Shown in pieces: positions 45,063 to 52,726 of a stretch of 64,000 nt of DNA. The stretch is taken from NCBI GenBank assembly GCA_965601825.1, contig OZ271839.1, positions 868,001 to 932,000 on the forward strand. The letters are read 5' to 3'. Source of the DNA: HXMU1420-13 sp965601825 (GTDB lineage Bacteria > Bacteroidota > Rhodothermia > Balneolales > Balneolaceae). Each line of letters opens with the position of its first letter. The first letter of the stretch is position 1. The translations under genes and the position numbers were made by a program. A model generated the notes under the pieces. That model was not told the DNA's origin. It saw nothing but the letters and a program-made list of their open reading frames with translations, and did no database searches.

Positions 45063-45362
45063 TTAAAGAACAACCCACCTAATTATAAAAGCTCCCATTA
45101 GGTTTAACATTACAGCTAAAAATGTAGCTACTTTTGTTTTGTGGGATTTAACAAATATGAAAAAGCTTGTCAGTGCAGCTAAAAACTGAATCCCATATAC
45201 TGCAATTAAGCCAGTTCCAACAATTCCAAAAACAGGAATTTGATTTGCTTTAGTAGACCAAATAAAAAATGATAGAACAATTGATATGACTATTACCAAA
45301 ACTTGAAAAATAGTAACCCGTTTGCTTTGAAAATTCTGCTGAGCCAAGCTTTCCTGATTCAT
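45063..45362 (-). CDS. Cassette 26: three-helix membrane protein
   Basis: 99 aa. Helices at about 18-36 (IFQVLVIVISIVLSFFIWS), 46-70 (FGIVGTGLIAVYGIQFLAALTSFFIFV) and 78-97. Unknown family. Its start is about 30 bp from the cassette boundary, with GATATGAATC around the start codon. Confidence 0.6.
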   Translation of the reverse strand: MNQESLAQQNFQSKRVTIFQVLVIVISIVLSFFIWSTKANQIPVFGIVGTGLIAVYGIQFLAALTSFFIFVKSHKTKVATFLAVMLNLMGAFIIRWVVL

Positions 45363-45390
45363 ATCAAAAGTAGCAGTGATTTGGAGGGTT

Positions 45391-45518
45391 ACATAACGAC
45401 CCGGCGTTTAAGCGGCGCAGGTTCTCGTTTTTGATTGAAGTAACTGAATATTTTTATTGCCCACAAGCTTAAGTGCGAACCCTACCTGCGTCCGACTTGA
45501 AACGCTTGTTAGGCGTAT
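45391..45518 (-). other. attC25 (128 bp, middle form)
   Basis: ACATAACGACCCGGCGTTTAAGC ... CGACTTGAAACGCTTGTTAGGCGT. Middle carries GAAGTAACTGAATATTTTT and GCCCACAAGCTTAAG. Confidence 0.92.
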
Positions 45519-45917
45519 TCACCGAGTTGATTTAAGGGGTAGCCCAAATTTTACTGAAACTGCTTTTCCCTGTTGGGTTCCTGGTTTAAACTTGGCTGTT
45601 TGAACAATTTCTTCTGCGATTTTATTGATTTGCTCATTTCCCCCTCTGATAACTTCAGGTTCGATCACTTCTCCATTTTCGTTAACCGTGAAAGTGATAT
45701 AAAGTGACCCAACAAATTCAAAAGTTTTGGCTTTATCTGAAAAACGAGATGTCAATGAGTCTAGTGGAGTAAGTAATTCAGGGTGTTCTATTAATTTTGC
45801 GTCTGTAATAACTGAAACATCGTTACCGTCGACCTCAAGAATTTCAGGTTCAACAGCATTTTCACATGAAATCGCAGAAATTGTAAAAACAACTATATAG
45901 AAAATTTGACGAATCAT
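45519..45917 (-). CDS. Cassette 25: lipoprotein with TonB-C-like domain
   Basis: 132 aa. Lipoprotein signal IRQIFYIVVFTISAISC with Cys18. The C-terminal part (GSLYITFTVNENGEVIEPEVIRGGNEQINKIAEEIVQTAKFKPGTQQGKAVSVKFGLPL) has the pattern of the TonB C-terminal domain (energy transducer-like), as in cassette 28. Such stand-alone domains are common in this group and may bind outer-membrane receptors. Inference from pattern only. Confidence 0.72.
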   Translation of the reverse strand: MIRQIFYIVVFTISAISCENAVEPEILEVDGNDVSVITDAKLIEHPELLTPLDSLTSRFSDKAKTFEFVGSLYITFTVNENGEVIEPEVIRGGNEQINKIAEEIVQTAKFKPGTQQGKAVSVKFGLPLKSTR

Positions 45918-45923
45918 TTAATA

Positions 45924-46017
45924 CGCCTAACGACCCGGCGTTTAAGCGGCGAGTCTGGATTTATAAATTAAAGTTCGGGACTTCGTCGAAGTCCGCTTGA
46001 AACGCTTGTTAGGCGTG
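45924..46017 (-). other. attC24 (94 bp)
   Basis: CGCCTAACGACCCGGCG ... CCGCTTGAAACGCTTGTTAGGCGT. R'' and R' are canonical (GCCTAAC and GTTAGGC), the cleanest example in the array. Confidence 0.95.
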
Positions 46018-46020
46018 CAA

Positions 46021-46368
46021 TTAGTTTTCGATTTCAGTTCCCCAACCGTCATATTCTCCTCCCAAAGATGCTGTAATCTTGTCGAAGTAGATTCTAGTTT
46101 CTTGAAGGTTTTCTAAACTCGGAATCATTTTTTTGTTAGCAAAACAAAGCCATTCACTTCCAGTTGCAGCATTCTTAACCTCTACTTTAAACCCTTTTGG
46201 TTCAATTTCGCTAGCTGACTCATTTGCAGCTTCTTCAGAAGGGAAGTAAAGGAAAAATTCAATATTGTGAGGTAGGGATAAGTTAGAACCTGCTTTTTCT
46301 AATTGAACTATGACTTGTTCATCAGGGTCTTGCTTTTTTGCTTTTCCAAAAAGATTAAATATTCCCAT
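46021..46368 (-). CDS. Cassette 24: RraB-family (regulator of RNase E) domain protein
   Basis: 115 aa. DEQVIVQLEKAGSNLSLPHNIEFFLYFPSEEAANESASEIEPKGFKVEV followed by WLCFANKKMIPSLENLQETRIYFDKITASLGGEYDGWGTEI matches the RraB/ribonuclease E inhibitor domain along its whole length. E. coli RraB binds RNase E and modulates RNA decay; the partner here is unknown. It is one of the few cassette products with a recognisable fold. Confidence 0.8.
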   Translation of the reverse strand: MGIFNLFGKAKKQDPDEQVIVQLEKAGSNLSLPHNIEFFLYFPSEEAANESASEIEPKGFKVEVKNAATGSEWLCFANKKMIPSLENLQETRIYFDKITASLGGEYDGWGTEIEN

Positions 46369-46393
46369 TCTTCATTGATTGGTTTTTATGATG

Positions 46394-46489
46394 TACGCCT
46401 AACGACCCGGCGTTTAAGCGGCGAGTCTGGATTTATAAATTAAGGTTTCGGACTCCGTCGAAGTCCGCTTGAAACGCTTGTTATGCTTA
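46394..46489 (-). other. attC23 (96 bp)
   Basis: TACGCCTAACGACCCGGCG ... CCGCTTGAAACGCTTGTTATGCTTA. Same middle as attC2 (AAATTAAGGTTTCGGACTCC). Confidence 0.93.
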
Positions 46490-46492
46490 ACT

Positions 46493-46864
46493 TTACTTAG
46501 TTTCATACCAATGTTTCCTTTTCTCATACTCTTCAAATTCTTTGTCATCCATCTGTAGTAAAACCTTAGAATAATCACGATAACTATTTGGATGAACTTT
46601 TTTGATAAAGTCAGTTATTAAATAATGCACAAAAGTGTGATCAACATCTTCAGTTTTTAAAGTAGAATACCTTTTTCGTGATTTGGGATATTGATTCCAA
46701 AATCGAACATAATCATCGAATAGCTTTTCAGTAACTTTTGAAATTATTTCTACTAACAATTCCTCAGGAATTTGATTTTCAGCTCTACCTAAATAAATAT
46801 CTCTGACTTTACTAAAGAAGTCTCTTTCTTGAGGAAACATTGATGTGATTTTCAAGTCAGACAT
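46493..46864 (-). CDS. Cassette 23: hypothetical soluble protein (duplicate of cassette 2)
   Basis: 123 aa, charged and probably helical, rich in K, E, D and Y (VRDIYLGRAENQIPEELLVEIISKVTEKLFDDYVRFWNQYPKSRKRY). No signal or membrane segment. No family recognised. The protein is identical to that at 58056-58427, and the attC is the same too. Confidence 0.7.
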   Translation of the reverse strand: MSDLKITSMFPQERDFFSKVRDIYLGRAENQIPEELLVEIISKVTEKLFDDYVRFWNQYPKSRKRYSTLKTEDVDHTFVHYLITDFIKKVHPNSYRDYSKVLLQMDDKEFEEYEKRKHWYETK

Positions 46865-46873
46865 TTGTTGTTG

Positions 46874-46967
46874 AGCATAACGACCTGGCGTTTAAGCGGC
46901 GAGTCGAGATTTTAAAATTAAAATTCGGGACTCCGTCGAAGTCCGCTTGAAACGCTTGTTATATGGC
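46874..46967 (-). other. attC22 (94 bp)
   Basis: GAGCATAACGACCTGGCG ... CCGCTTGAAACGCTTGTTATATGGC. Same as attC3 (GTCGAGATTTTAAAATTAAA). Confidence 0.93.
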
Positions 46968-46974
46968 TGTTTAT

Positions 46975-47319
46975 TTACCATGCTAGAAGTGAAATAAATA
47001 GAAATAATGAAACAACTAAATATGAAATAATTATAGCATGACTAATAATTCTAGATTTTTTGGTCTGGAATTTTTCCTTTTCAGTTAATGGATTCTTTTT
47101 GGCTTTGAAATAAATAAATGAGCCAATGAATAGTACCAAAAAGAGTGGGATCGCATAGTTGTCAAATAGATCTGAATTACTCTTTTTGAAAGCTACAGTT
47201 ATAATCAAGGTGATTGGCGTAGCAATAAGAAAGCTTGTGAAACTTTCAGGATAAATATTGAGACTAAGCAGCTTTCCAGTTGACAAAAATCTAGAGGCAA
47301 TATTTTCAATAATATCCAT
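46975..47319 (-). CDS. Cassette 22: three-helix membrane protein (duplicate of cassette 3)
   Basis: 114 aa. Hydrophobic segments at about 26-43 (FTSFLIATPITLIITVAF), 54-71 (NYAIPLFLVLFIGSFIYF) and 91-112 (IISHAIIISYLVVSLFLFISLL), with a lysine-rich loop in between. Unknown family. Identical protein at 57603-57947. Confidence 0.65.
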   Translation of the reverse strand: MDIIENIASRFLSTGKLLSLNIYPESFTSFLIATPITLIITVAFKKSNSDLFDNYAIPLFLVLFIGSFIYFKAKKNPLTEKEKFQTKKSRIISHAIIISYLVVSLFLFISLLAW

Positions 47320-47330
47320 TGCTATAAAGC

Positions 47331-47424
47331 CATATAACGACCCCGCGTTTAAGCGGCGAGTCTAAATTTATAAATTAAAGTTCGGGACTCCGTCGAAGTC
47401 CGCTTGAAACGCTTGTTAGTTTGC
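47331..47424 (-). other. attC21 (94 bp)
   Basis: CATATAACGACCCCGCG ... CCGCTTGAAACGCTTGTTAGTTTGC. Same as attC1. Confidence 0.93.
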
Positions 47425-47862
47425 ATAAAGCTTGGGAATAAACCAAGTGAATTCATTTGTAGCTTCTTTCTCCCAAGGCCAAATTCCAGATGTGTTTGGA
47501 TAAACAAGTTGAAATACTTTAAAAGCTTTTCCACTATAGAACCATTTTCCCCAACCGAAATATTCATCATAGTACTTAACTTCAACTTCCTTAAAAAGCA
47601 CCTCAAAATTCTCTAGGAAATCCTTATAGAATACATTGGTTTGAAAGCTTTCGCCTCTTTTTATCCGTTCATTGTATTCATTAATGATCCATTGAGATAG
47701 CTCGGGTTTCAATCCTGTTATTAAAAGCTCAGGATGGTTTGATGTTTTTTGAATTCCAATTGAATATGAAAATTGAGGTCCATCATCATCGCCCATTACA
47801 TGAAGAATGTGGCAACCAAACTGTTCAATATCTTTTAAAGCTTTCTCTTCTCTGTCATTCAT
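47416..47862 (-). CDS. Cassette 21: DUF4262 family protein (duplicate of cassette 1)
   Basis: 148 aa. FGCHILHVMGDDDGPQFSYSIGIQKTSNHPELLITGLKPE, then FVLFKEV-like and YFGWGKWFYSGKAFKVFQLVYPNTSGIWPWE, match DUF4262 (usual motif DDDGPxFxYTIGL...HPE, then W-Y-xG-FxVLQLVWPD). Function of the family is unknown. No signal, likely cytosolic. The TAA stop lies in the R'' box of its own attC. Identical protein at 58522-58968. Confidence 0.82.
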   Translation of the reverse strand: MNDREEKALKDIEQFGCHILHVMGDDDGPQFSYSIGIQKTSNHPELLITGLKPELSQWIINEYNERIKRGESFQTNVFYKDFLENFEVLFKEVEVKYYDEYFGWGKWFYSGKAFKVFQLVYPNTSGIWPWEKEATNEFTWFIPKLYAN

Positions 47863-47873
47863 GAATTGAATGT

Positions 47874-47970
47874 TGCAAACTAACGACCCGGCGTTTAAGC
47901 GGCGAGTCGAGATTTATAAATTAATGTTCCGAACTCCTTCGAAGTCCGCTTGAAACGCTTGTTAGTAGGC
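47874..47970 (-). other. attC20 (97 bp)
   Basis: CAAACTAACGACCCGGCG ... CCGCTTGAAACGCTTGTTAGTAGGC. R'' GCCTACTAAC matches the cassette start GTTAGTAGGC. Confidence 0.93.
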
Positions 47971-47976
47971 GTATTT

Positions 47977-48579
47977 TTATATTTTAGTTTTAATGTTTTC
48001 AAGTATTTGTTGTATTTCAGATTCTTGAACACCTGAACCATGAGGAAAATATATAAACAAACTATACTTCATTGAATCGACTTCAATTGTTCTTCCTACA
48101 CCTCGGTATCCTCCCCACCATTCGGCTCCTTTGATATCTATACTGTTAAAGGGCTGAAGCTCTTCTGGATTTACGGAAAGGATATTATTGGAAGGAATTT
48201 TAAATCGTTTGTTAAATGGGAACGAATAGCTACCACTGCTTTTTGAAATTGCAGGGTTTTCAAGAACAATAAAATATTCTACACTCTCATCAATTTGATA
48301 AACTATTTGTCGATCATTAAACAAGAAAATGCTTAGCAAAAGTAGGAGTATAAGTGACTCTGTGATCCAAATTGATTTCTTTCTGAAGTTTGAAAATTTG
48401 AGGAGTAGTTGTTCAAAAAATAGAATTATCGCTGTAACAAATAGTGAGATCAAAAATAAAACTCCTGCAAGTGCCATTCCTCCACCTGGTTCAATAACCA
48501 AATATTGAATAGAGCCAATCACCGAGATAATCAGCACAATTGAACCCACAAAGAAAAAAGGTGATTTAACTGGCTTCAT
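47977..48579 (-). CDS. Cassette 20: membrane-anchored protein of unknown function
   Basis: 200 aa. Three helices at about 8-28 (FFFVGSIVLIISVIGSIQYLV), 36-58 (LAGVLFLISLFVTAIILFFEQLL) and 72-88 (ITESLILLLLLSIFLFN), then a soluble domain of about 110 residues (VEYFIVLENPAISKSSGSYSFPFNKRFKIP ... EWWGGYRGVGRTIEVDSMKYSLFIYFPHGSG). Not recognised. Confidence 0.65.
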   Translation of the reverse strand: MKPVKSPFFFVGSIVLIISVIGSIQYLVIEPGGGMALAGVLFLISLFVTAIILFFEQLLLKFSNFRKKSIWITESLILLLLLSIFLFNDRQIVYQIDESVEYFIVLENPAISKSSGSYSFPFNKRFKIPSNNILSVNPEELQPFNSIDIKGAEWWGGYRGVGRTIEVDSMKYSLFIYFPHGSGVQESEIQQILENIKTKI

Positions 48580-48587
48580 TGGTTAAG

Positions 48588-48680
48588 CCTACTAACGACC
48601 CGGCGTTTAAGCGGCGAGTCTGGGGATTAAAATTAACGACCTGAACCGCGTCCGAGTCCGCTTAAAACGCTTGTTAGGTA
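48588..48680 (-). other. attC19 (93 bp)
   Basis: CCTACTAACGACCCGGCG ... CCGCTTAAAACGCTTGTTAGGTA. The extra-helical base is A here (CTTAAAAC) instead of G. Confidence 0.92.
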
Positions 48681-48691
48681 AATAATAAGTA

Positions 48692-49069
48692 TTAACTATG
48701 CCCATATATTTTTTTCTTTTTATCAATTTGAACTGCAAAGAGAGCGATGGCAAAAAAGAACCCATATACAATTGAAATTGTCCAGTCTCGAATTAATAAG
48801 CTTATAAATAAGATCATTATTTGCGTGATTATAAAACCCCAGAATCCAAATTTTTTGAAATTCAATATTGCAAATAAAAAATAGATACTTAGTAGTGATA
48901 AAGCGCTGAGTAATGGAAAATAGATAAAAGATGGGTAGTTAGAATCTAAGGTTAGTGCTAACCCTGAGAACACAAACCCAAAAACAAATTGATAGATAAA
49001 TCCTAGAAAATGAACTGGAATTAAACAGATCAAAAGTACTCTTACCCATTTATTGAATTGATTATTCAT
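48692..49069 (-). CDS. Cassette 19: four-helix membrane protein
   Basis: 125 aa. Hydrophobic segments at about 11-37, 47-66 (FIYFPLLSALSLLSIYFLFAIL), 73-91 (GFWGFIITQIMILFISLLI) and 97-115, with a basic tail (DKKKKIYGHS). Family not recognised. Confidence 0.62.
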   Translation of the reverse strand: MNNQFNKWVRVLLICLIPVHFLGFIYQFVFGFVFSGLALTLDSNYPSFIYFPLLSALSLLSIYFLFAILNFKKFGFWGFIITQIMILFISLLIRDWTISIVYGFFFAIALFAVQIDKKKKIYGHS

Positions 49070-49080
49070 TTAAGGTCATT

Positions 49081-49176
49081 TACCTAACGACCCGGCGTTT
49101 AAGCGGCGAGTCTGGATTTATAAGTTAAAGTTCGGAACTCCGTCGAAGTCCGCTTGAAACGCTTGTTATGAGTGAG
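49081..49176 (-). other. attC18 (96 bp)
   Basis: TACCTAACGACCCGGCG ... CCGCTTGAAACGCTTGTTATGAGTG; short form. Confidence 0.93.
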
Positions 49177-49480
49177 CTGACCCATTTCCAAGCTACCGCT
49201 AAATGTGGAAAAAGCAATAAACTAAAGCAAACTCGAATATGTAAATGCCCGGGCAGGCGCTACCAGAAATTTCGTGAGGGTTTGCCCAACAACGCCCCCA
49301 GCGCAGCAGGAATTGGCAGGAGATTTGGGAAACCAAATGACCTAAAAGCCATTAAAAAAAACGAGTGCAAATTACTGGCGAAAAAGAGGCACACCAGAAA
49401 CAACGCCGATTACCTATTTAGCAGAAATTGAAAAGCTATGTACCCAAAAGCGCAAGACCCAAAAAGATAAGCCTGCCCGG
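49177..49480. other. Cassette 18: cassette without a dependable gene
   Basis: About 305 bp, nearly the same as cassette 12 (52421-52726) and a relative of cassette 31. The frame open in cassette 31 is broken by stops here. A plus-strand frame of 87 residues (49168-49431) begins in the R'' side of attC18 and is not kept in cassette 31. GCCTGCCCGG at the right end and GCCCGGGCAGGCGC inside (49249-49262) could pair. Confidence 0.6.
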
Positions 49481-49576
49481 ACTTATAACGACCCGGCGTT
49501 TAAGCGGCGAGCCTGGATTTATAAATTATAGTTCGGAACTCCGTCGAAGTCCGCTTGAAACGCTTGTTATACAAAC
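49481..49576 (-). other. attC17 (96 bp)
   Basis: ACTTATAACGACCCGGCG ... CCGCTTGAAACGCTTGTTATACAAA; short form. Confidence 0.93.
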
Positions 49577-49989
49577 TTTTCGAGTGCTGATTCATATTCT
49601 TCTTTTGAAAATATAAAAGGACCAACGTCATTGTATTCGGCTAACAACTTTTTATCATAGTTATTTTCGAAGCCAAAATCTTTCCATGTATAAGTTTCGG
49701 CATTTTCTTCAATAGAGATGGTTATTGCTCCACATCCTAAATCACCGCATTCAGAGCATATGTAAATTGGTATTCTTCCGGAATTAAGTTCAGATTTTTC
49801 TTTTAGTAAAAGCTGGTTCACAGCCTCTTTATCAAATTCGGGTTTAAAACTTCCAATAACTCCAACTACATCCTTATTTGGAAGTTCTTCGAGTAAGCTT
49901 TTTTCATTGATACAAAAATCCTGGAAGTCGACGGAAGTTTTATCGTGACTTCCTTTGCAGTGTTTTACTTGAAAGGTTAGCCGATCCAT
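49567..49989 (-). CDS. Cassette 17: conserved hypothetical protein with CxxCGxxGC motif
   Basis: 140 aa. The segment IPIYICSECGDLGCGAITISIEENAETYTWKDFGFENNY is reminiscent of a conserved bacterial family in which ECGDLGCG probably binds a metal. No signal or membrane segment. Function unknown. The stop codon is formed by the R'' box of attC17. Confidence 0.68.
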   Translation of the reverse strand: MDRLTFQVKHCKGSHDKTSVDFQDFCINEKSLLEELPNKDVVGVIGSFKPEFDKEAVNQLLLKEKSELNSGRIPIYICSECGDLGCGAITISIEENAETYTWKDFGFENNYDKKLLAEYNDVGPFIFSKEEYESALEKFV

Positions 49990-50000
49990 GTTCGAAGTTT

Positions 50001-50128
50001 GTATAACGACCTGGCGTTTAAGCGGCGCAGGTTTTCGTTTTTAGTTGAAGTAACTGAATATTTTTATTGCCCACAAACTTTCCAGCGAACCCTACCTGCG
50101 TCCGACTTGAAACGCTTGTTATGTAGCG
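50001..50128 (-). other. attC16 (128 bp, middle form)
   Basis: GTATAACGACCTGGCG ... CGACTTGAAACGCTTGTTATGTAGC; carries GAAGTAACTGAATATTTTT. Confidence 0.92.
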
Positions 50129-50139
50129 AAAGATGTATT

Positions 50140-50388
50140 TTACGATTTCTCAACTTGTATTTCAGATTTATGATCTCGAAGAATTCTTAATAATATATGT
50201 CGAGCAAGTTCATTTGGGGAATCAATCATTTTGTATGGAAAATCTGACCAGATTTTATTTCTTAGCCAAGAAGGAAACTGTTTAGTTTCACCATCCCATT
50301 CTTCTGTAAGCCAACGAGCAGCTAGTTTTTCACTTGGCTTCATAAGATGCTGATATTTTGAAAGAATATACTTTGTCTCTGGCTTCAT
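50140..50388 (-). CDS. Cassette 16: small hypothetical protein
   Basis: 82 aa, basic, probably helical, with four Trp (RWLTEEWDGETKQFPSWLRNKIWSDF). No signal peptide. Not recognised. Start about 10 bp inside the cassette boundary. Confidence 0.55.
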   Translation of the reverse strand: MKPETKYILSKYQHLMKPSEKLAARWLTEEWDGETKQFPSWLRNKIWSDFPYKMIDSPNELARHILLRILRDHKSEIQVEKS

Positions 50389-50398
50389 TTATATAAAG

Positions 50399-50526
50399 CT
50401 ACATAACGACCCCGCGTTTAAGCGGCGCAGGTTTTCGTTTTTTATAGAAGTAACGGATTAATTTTATTGCTCACAAGCTTACTTTCGAACCCTACCTGCG
50501 TCCGACTTGAAACGCTTGTTAGGTGC
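50399..50526 (-). other. attC15 (128 bp, middle form)
   Basis: CTACATAACGACCCCGCG ... CGACTTGAAACGCTTGTTAGGTGC. Confidence 0.92.
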
Positions 50527-50965
50527 CATATTGAATCTTTGCTCTTGCACTTCTAATGTCGTTAAGAGTACGTTTAGTTTTCAGAAGCTTATCCGGTGAG
50601 AATATTGATTTTAGAACACTGTAGTTAGAAATTAAAAAATCGTGATTTTCATCCCATGAGAATAGAACACTTTTCTTTAAATGATTTTCAATTGGTTGAT
50701 TTTTCAACTTCACAAATAAAATTCGAATAGTGTCCAGTTGATAAAATTCCAGATTTGCTCGATTCATTTGCTGTCCAATTAAAACTTCACAAATGCCACG
50801 ATCATTTATAAAGCGAAGACAAAGAAAATCATTTGAATAATCAACAAAACACCCCATTCCAGACTTCATTTCATTAATAATTTGAAAGTCATTTTCGTTA
50901 AGAAAACTACTATGTAGTAAAATTAGTTTTTCTAGTTTCTTAACTAATGTCATTGAATTGGGCAC
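50519..50965 (-). CDS. Cassette 15: hypothetical soluble protein
   Basis: 148 aa. A helical start (MTLVKKLEKLILLHSSFLNENDFQIINEMK) is followed by an alternating beta-like region (GCFVDYSNDFLCLRFINDRGICEVLIGQQ) and a basic C-terminus. No membrane segment. It resembles no family I can name. TAA stop from R''. Confidence 0.62.
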   Translation of the reverse strand: MPNSMTLVKKLEKLILLHSSFLNENDFQIINEMKSGMGCFVDYSNDFLCLRFINDRGICEVLIGQQMNRANLEFYQLDTIRILFVKLKNQPIENHLKKSVLFSWDENHDFLISNYSVLKSIFSPDKLLKTKRTLNDIRSARAKIQYGT

Positions 50966-51094
50966 CTAACGACCCGGCGTTTAAGCGGCGAGTCTTGCGT
51001 TAATGTTAATTAAGCTTCGGTATTTATTCACTTCGCCTGCACTCCGAAGCTTTAGCGCAGGGGTGAGTCCGCTTGAAACGCTTGTTAGGCAACC
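50963..51094 (-). other. attC14 (132 bp, unusual middle)
   Basis: CACCTAACGACCCGGCG ... GTCCGCTTGAAACGCTTGTTAGGCAAC. The middle holds its own stem: AAGCTTCGG at 51013 pairs with CCGAAGCTT at 51043 around 22 bases. Confidence 0.9.
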
Positions 51095-51100
51095 GAAGCA

Positions 51101-51601
51101 TTATGAAACACCGCCTCCAAGATCTTTAACACAGAACCATTTAAAAAACCAGATGTAAAGATGCTCTCTATCAGTTCCGAAGCCCGGTACCCAAATTAAT
51201 TTATAAACTCTAGAAACCATGGGAAAAGGGTTTACTACTTGGACTGTATAGGAAAATGCATCTGAACCATTGGAATCAAGTAATTCCCGACCTTCAGCAC
51301 TTTCTACAAATAATGGCAATGGTCTTTCATCAATAATTGCTGTGCGACCTGTTCTGTTTATTTTAATAACTAGTTCTTCGATTGTAGATTTATCAAAGTC
51401 TGATAATTGTACATAATTATCATGATCAACTTCACCAATAAATAGATAAAGGGTGTCAGTTTTGCCAATCCAACTTTCGACCTCCTCAACATTAGCTCCA
51501 ACTAGCAGAATTTGTTTTTGACCATAAAAAAACCATGAGATCAAATTCAAAAGAAAAACCCCAACAAGAATTAAGAGAAAGTATTTTAAAATTCTTTTCA
51601 A
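51101..51601 (-). CDS. Cassette 14: membrane-anchored protein of unknown function
   Basis: 166 aa. An N-terminal helix (residues 5-27, LKYFLLILVGVFLLNLISWFFYG) is followed by an extracytoplasmic-looking domain (VEEVESWIGKTDTLYLFIGEVDHDNYVQLSDFDKSTIEELVIKINRTGRTAII). It ends in a Trp/Phe-rich stretch (YIWFFKWFCVKDLGGG). Not recognised. Confidence 0.62.
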   Translation of the reverse strand: MKRILKYFLLILVGVFLLNLISWFFYGQKQILLVGANVEEVESWIGKTDTLYLFIGEVDHDNYVQLSDFDKSTIEELVIKINRTGRTAIIDERPLPLFVESAEGRELLDSNGSDAFSYTVQVVNPFPMVSRVYKLIWVPGFGTDREHLYIWFFKWFCVKDLGGGVS

Positions 51602-51614
51602 GATTTGAAATTAG

Positions 51615-51708
51615 GTTGCCTAACGACCCCGCGTTTAAGCGGTGAGTCTGGGGTTTAAATTAAAGACCCGAATCGCGTTCGAGTCCGCTTGAAACGCTTG
51701 TTATGTGG
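51615..51708 (-). other. attC13 (94 bp)
   Basis: GTTGCCTAACGACCCCGCG ... CCGCTTGAAACGCTTGTTATGTGGC; short form. Confidence 0.93.
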
Positions 51709-51716
51709 CTGCTTTG

Positions 51717-52295
51717 TTATTGTAGCTGTATTTTAAAATGGTTTAGCCACTCTTTCACTTCTCTAAAATTACCTTCACTATCTTTCTCAATGTAAATCGC
51801 GCTATCACTTTCTGATATCAACATTGTATCTGGAAGCCAGTTGTTGTCATAAGGTAGTTTTGAAAAAATCAGAGTGTCCTTTTTAATATGATATTGTCCG
51901 TAAAAAATTTCCTCGTAAGCAAAAATTCCGTGAACTCTATTTTCACAAGTTCCATCTTCTCTTAAGATTAGTGTATAATGTGTTAAATCATCAGCCATTG
52001 TGGCTGTCATAATCTTATTGGATTTGAAGATTTCTGAATTATATAGATTTAAAACTACAATCGTAATAATCACCAGAGAGTGTGATGTCAGTTTAATTTT
52101 CACTTTTCTCTTTCTGAATACAGAAATAATTGTTTCAATTATTGATATCAGATAAAGAATAATAATTGGTAGAACAAAGTAACTGTAGGCGAGTAAGTAA
52201 AGTCCCATCCCACCAAAAAAATCGCTAATAATCCATCCAATTATTCCTATTGATGAAATGATGGCTATAATGTCAAATCCAGATACTTTTTTCAA
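51717..52295 (-). CDS. Cassette 13: membrane-anchored protein of unknown function
   Basis: 192 aa. Three helices at about 8-24 (IIAIISSIGIIGWIISDFF), 32-58 and 72-88, then a domain of about 100 residues (MTATMADDLTHYTLILREDGTCENRVHGIFAYEEIFYGQYHIKKDTLIFSKLPYDNNWLPDTMLI). The latter resembles lipocalin-like stress domains (alternating strands, GxW-free), but I cannot assign it. Confidence 0.62.
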   Translation of the reverse strand: MKKVSGFDIIAIISSIGIIGWIISDFFGGMGLYLLAYSYFVLPIIILYLISIIETIISVFRKRKVKIKLTSHSLVIITIVVLNLYNSEIFKSNKIMTATMADDLTHYTLILREDGTCENRVHGIFAYEEIFYGQYHIKKDTLIFSKLPYDNNWLPDTMLISESDSAIYIEKDSEGNFREVKEWLNHFKIQLQ

Positions 52296-52324
52296 TACTT
52301 CTAGTTTTCGTTTAATGTATTAGG

Positions 52325-52420
52325 CCACATAACGACCCGGCGTTTAAGCGGCGAGTCTGGATTTATAAATTAAAGTTTCGGACTCCATCGAAGTCCGCTT
52401 GAAACGCTTGTTATGAGTGA
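52325..52420 (-). other. attC12 (96 bp)
   Basis: GCCACATAACGACCCGGCG ... CCGCTTGAAACGCTTGTTATGAGTG; short form. Confidence 0.93.
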
Positions 52421-52726
52421 GCTGACCCACCCAAAAAGCTGCCCCTAAATGTGGAAAAAGCAATACACTAAAGCAAACTCGAATATGTAAATGCCCGGGC
52501 AGGCGCTACCAGAAATTTCGTGAGGGTTTGCCCAACAACGCCCCGAGCGCAGCAGGAATTGGCAGGAGATTTGGGAAACCAAATGACCTAAAAGCCATTA
52601 AAAAAAACGAGCGCAAATTACTGGCGAAAAAGAGGCACACCAGAAACAACGCCGATTACCTATTTAGCAGAAATTGAAAAGCTATGTACCCAAAAGCGCA
52701 AGACCCAAAAAGAAAAGCCTGCCCGG
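52421..52726. other. Cassette 12: cassette without a dependable gene
   Basis: About 306 bp, almost identical to cassette 18 apart from the first 30 bp (GACCCACCCAAAAAGC instead of GACCCATTTCCAAGC) and scattered changes. No long frame on the cassette (minus) strand. Likely non-coding, or a remnant, kept in three copies. Confidence 0.6.

Larger units (their letters stand above)
46394..47880. repeat. Distal copy of three duplicated cassettes (23-22-21)
   Basis: Three cassettes with their attC sites, order A-B-C from left to right, recur at 57501-58990 in the order B-A-C. Proteins are identical, and the nucleotide sequences I compared show no difference in the coding parts. Confidence 0.92.

Noticed and set aside
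47349..47606. 85-residue minus frame (and its copy at 58455-58712) overlapping the DUF4262 genes
   Set aside because: Shadow of the DUF4262 frame that reads into the attC; no independent support.
47404..47616. 70-residue plus-strand frame (and copy at 58510-58722)
   Set aside because: Antisense to the DUF4262 gene.
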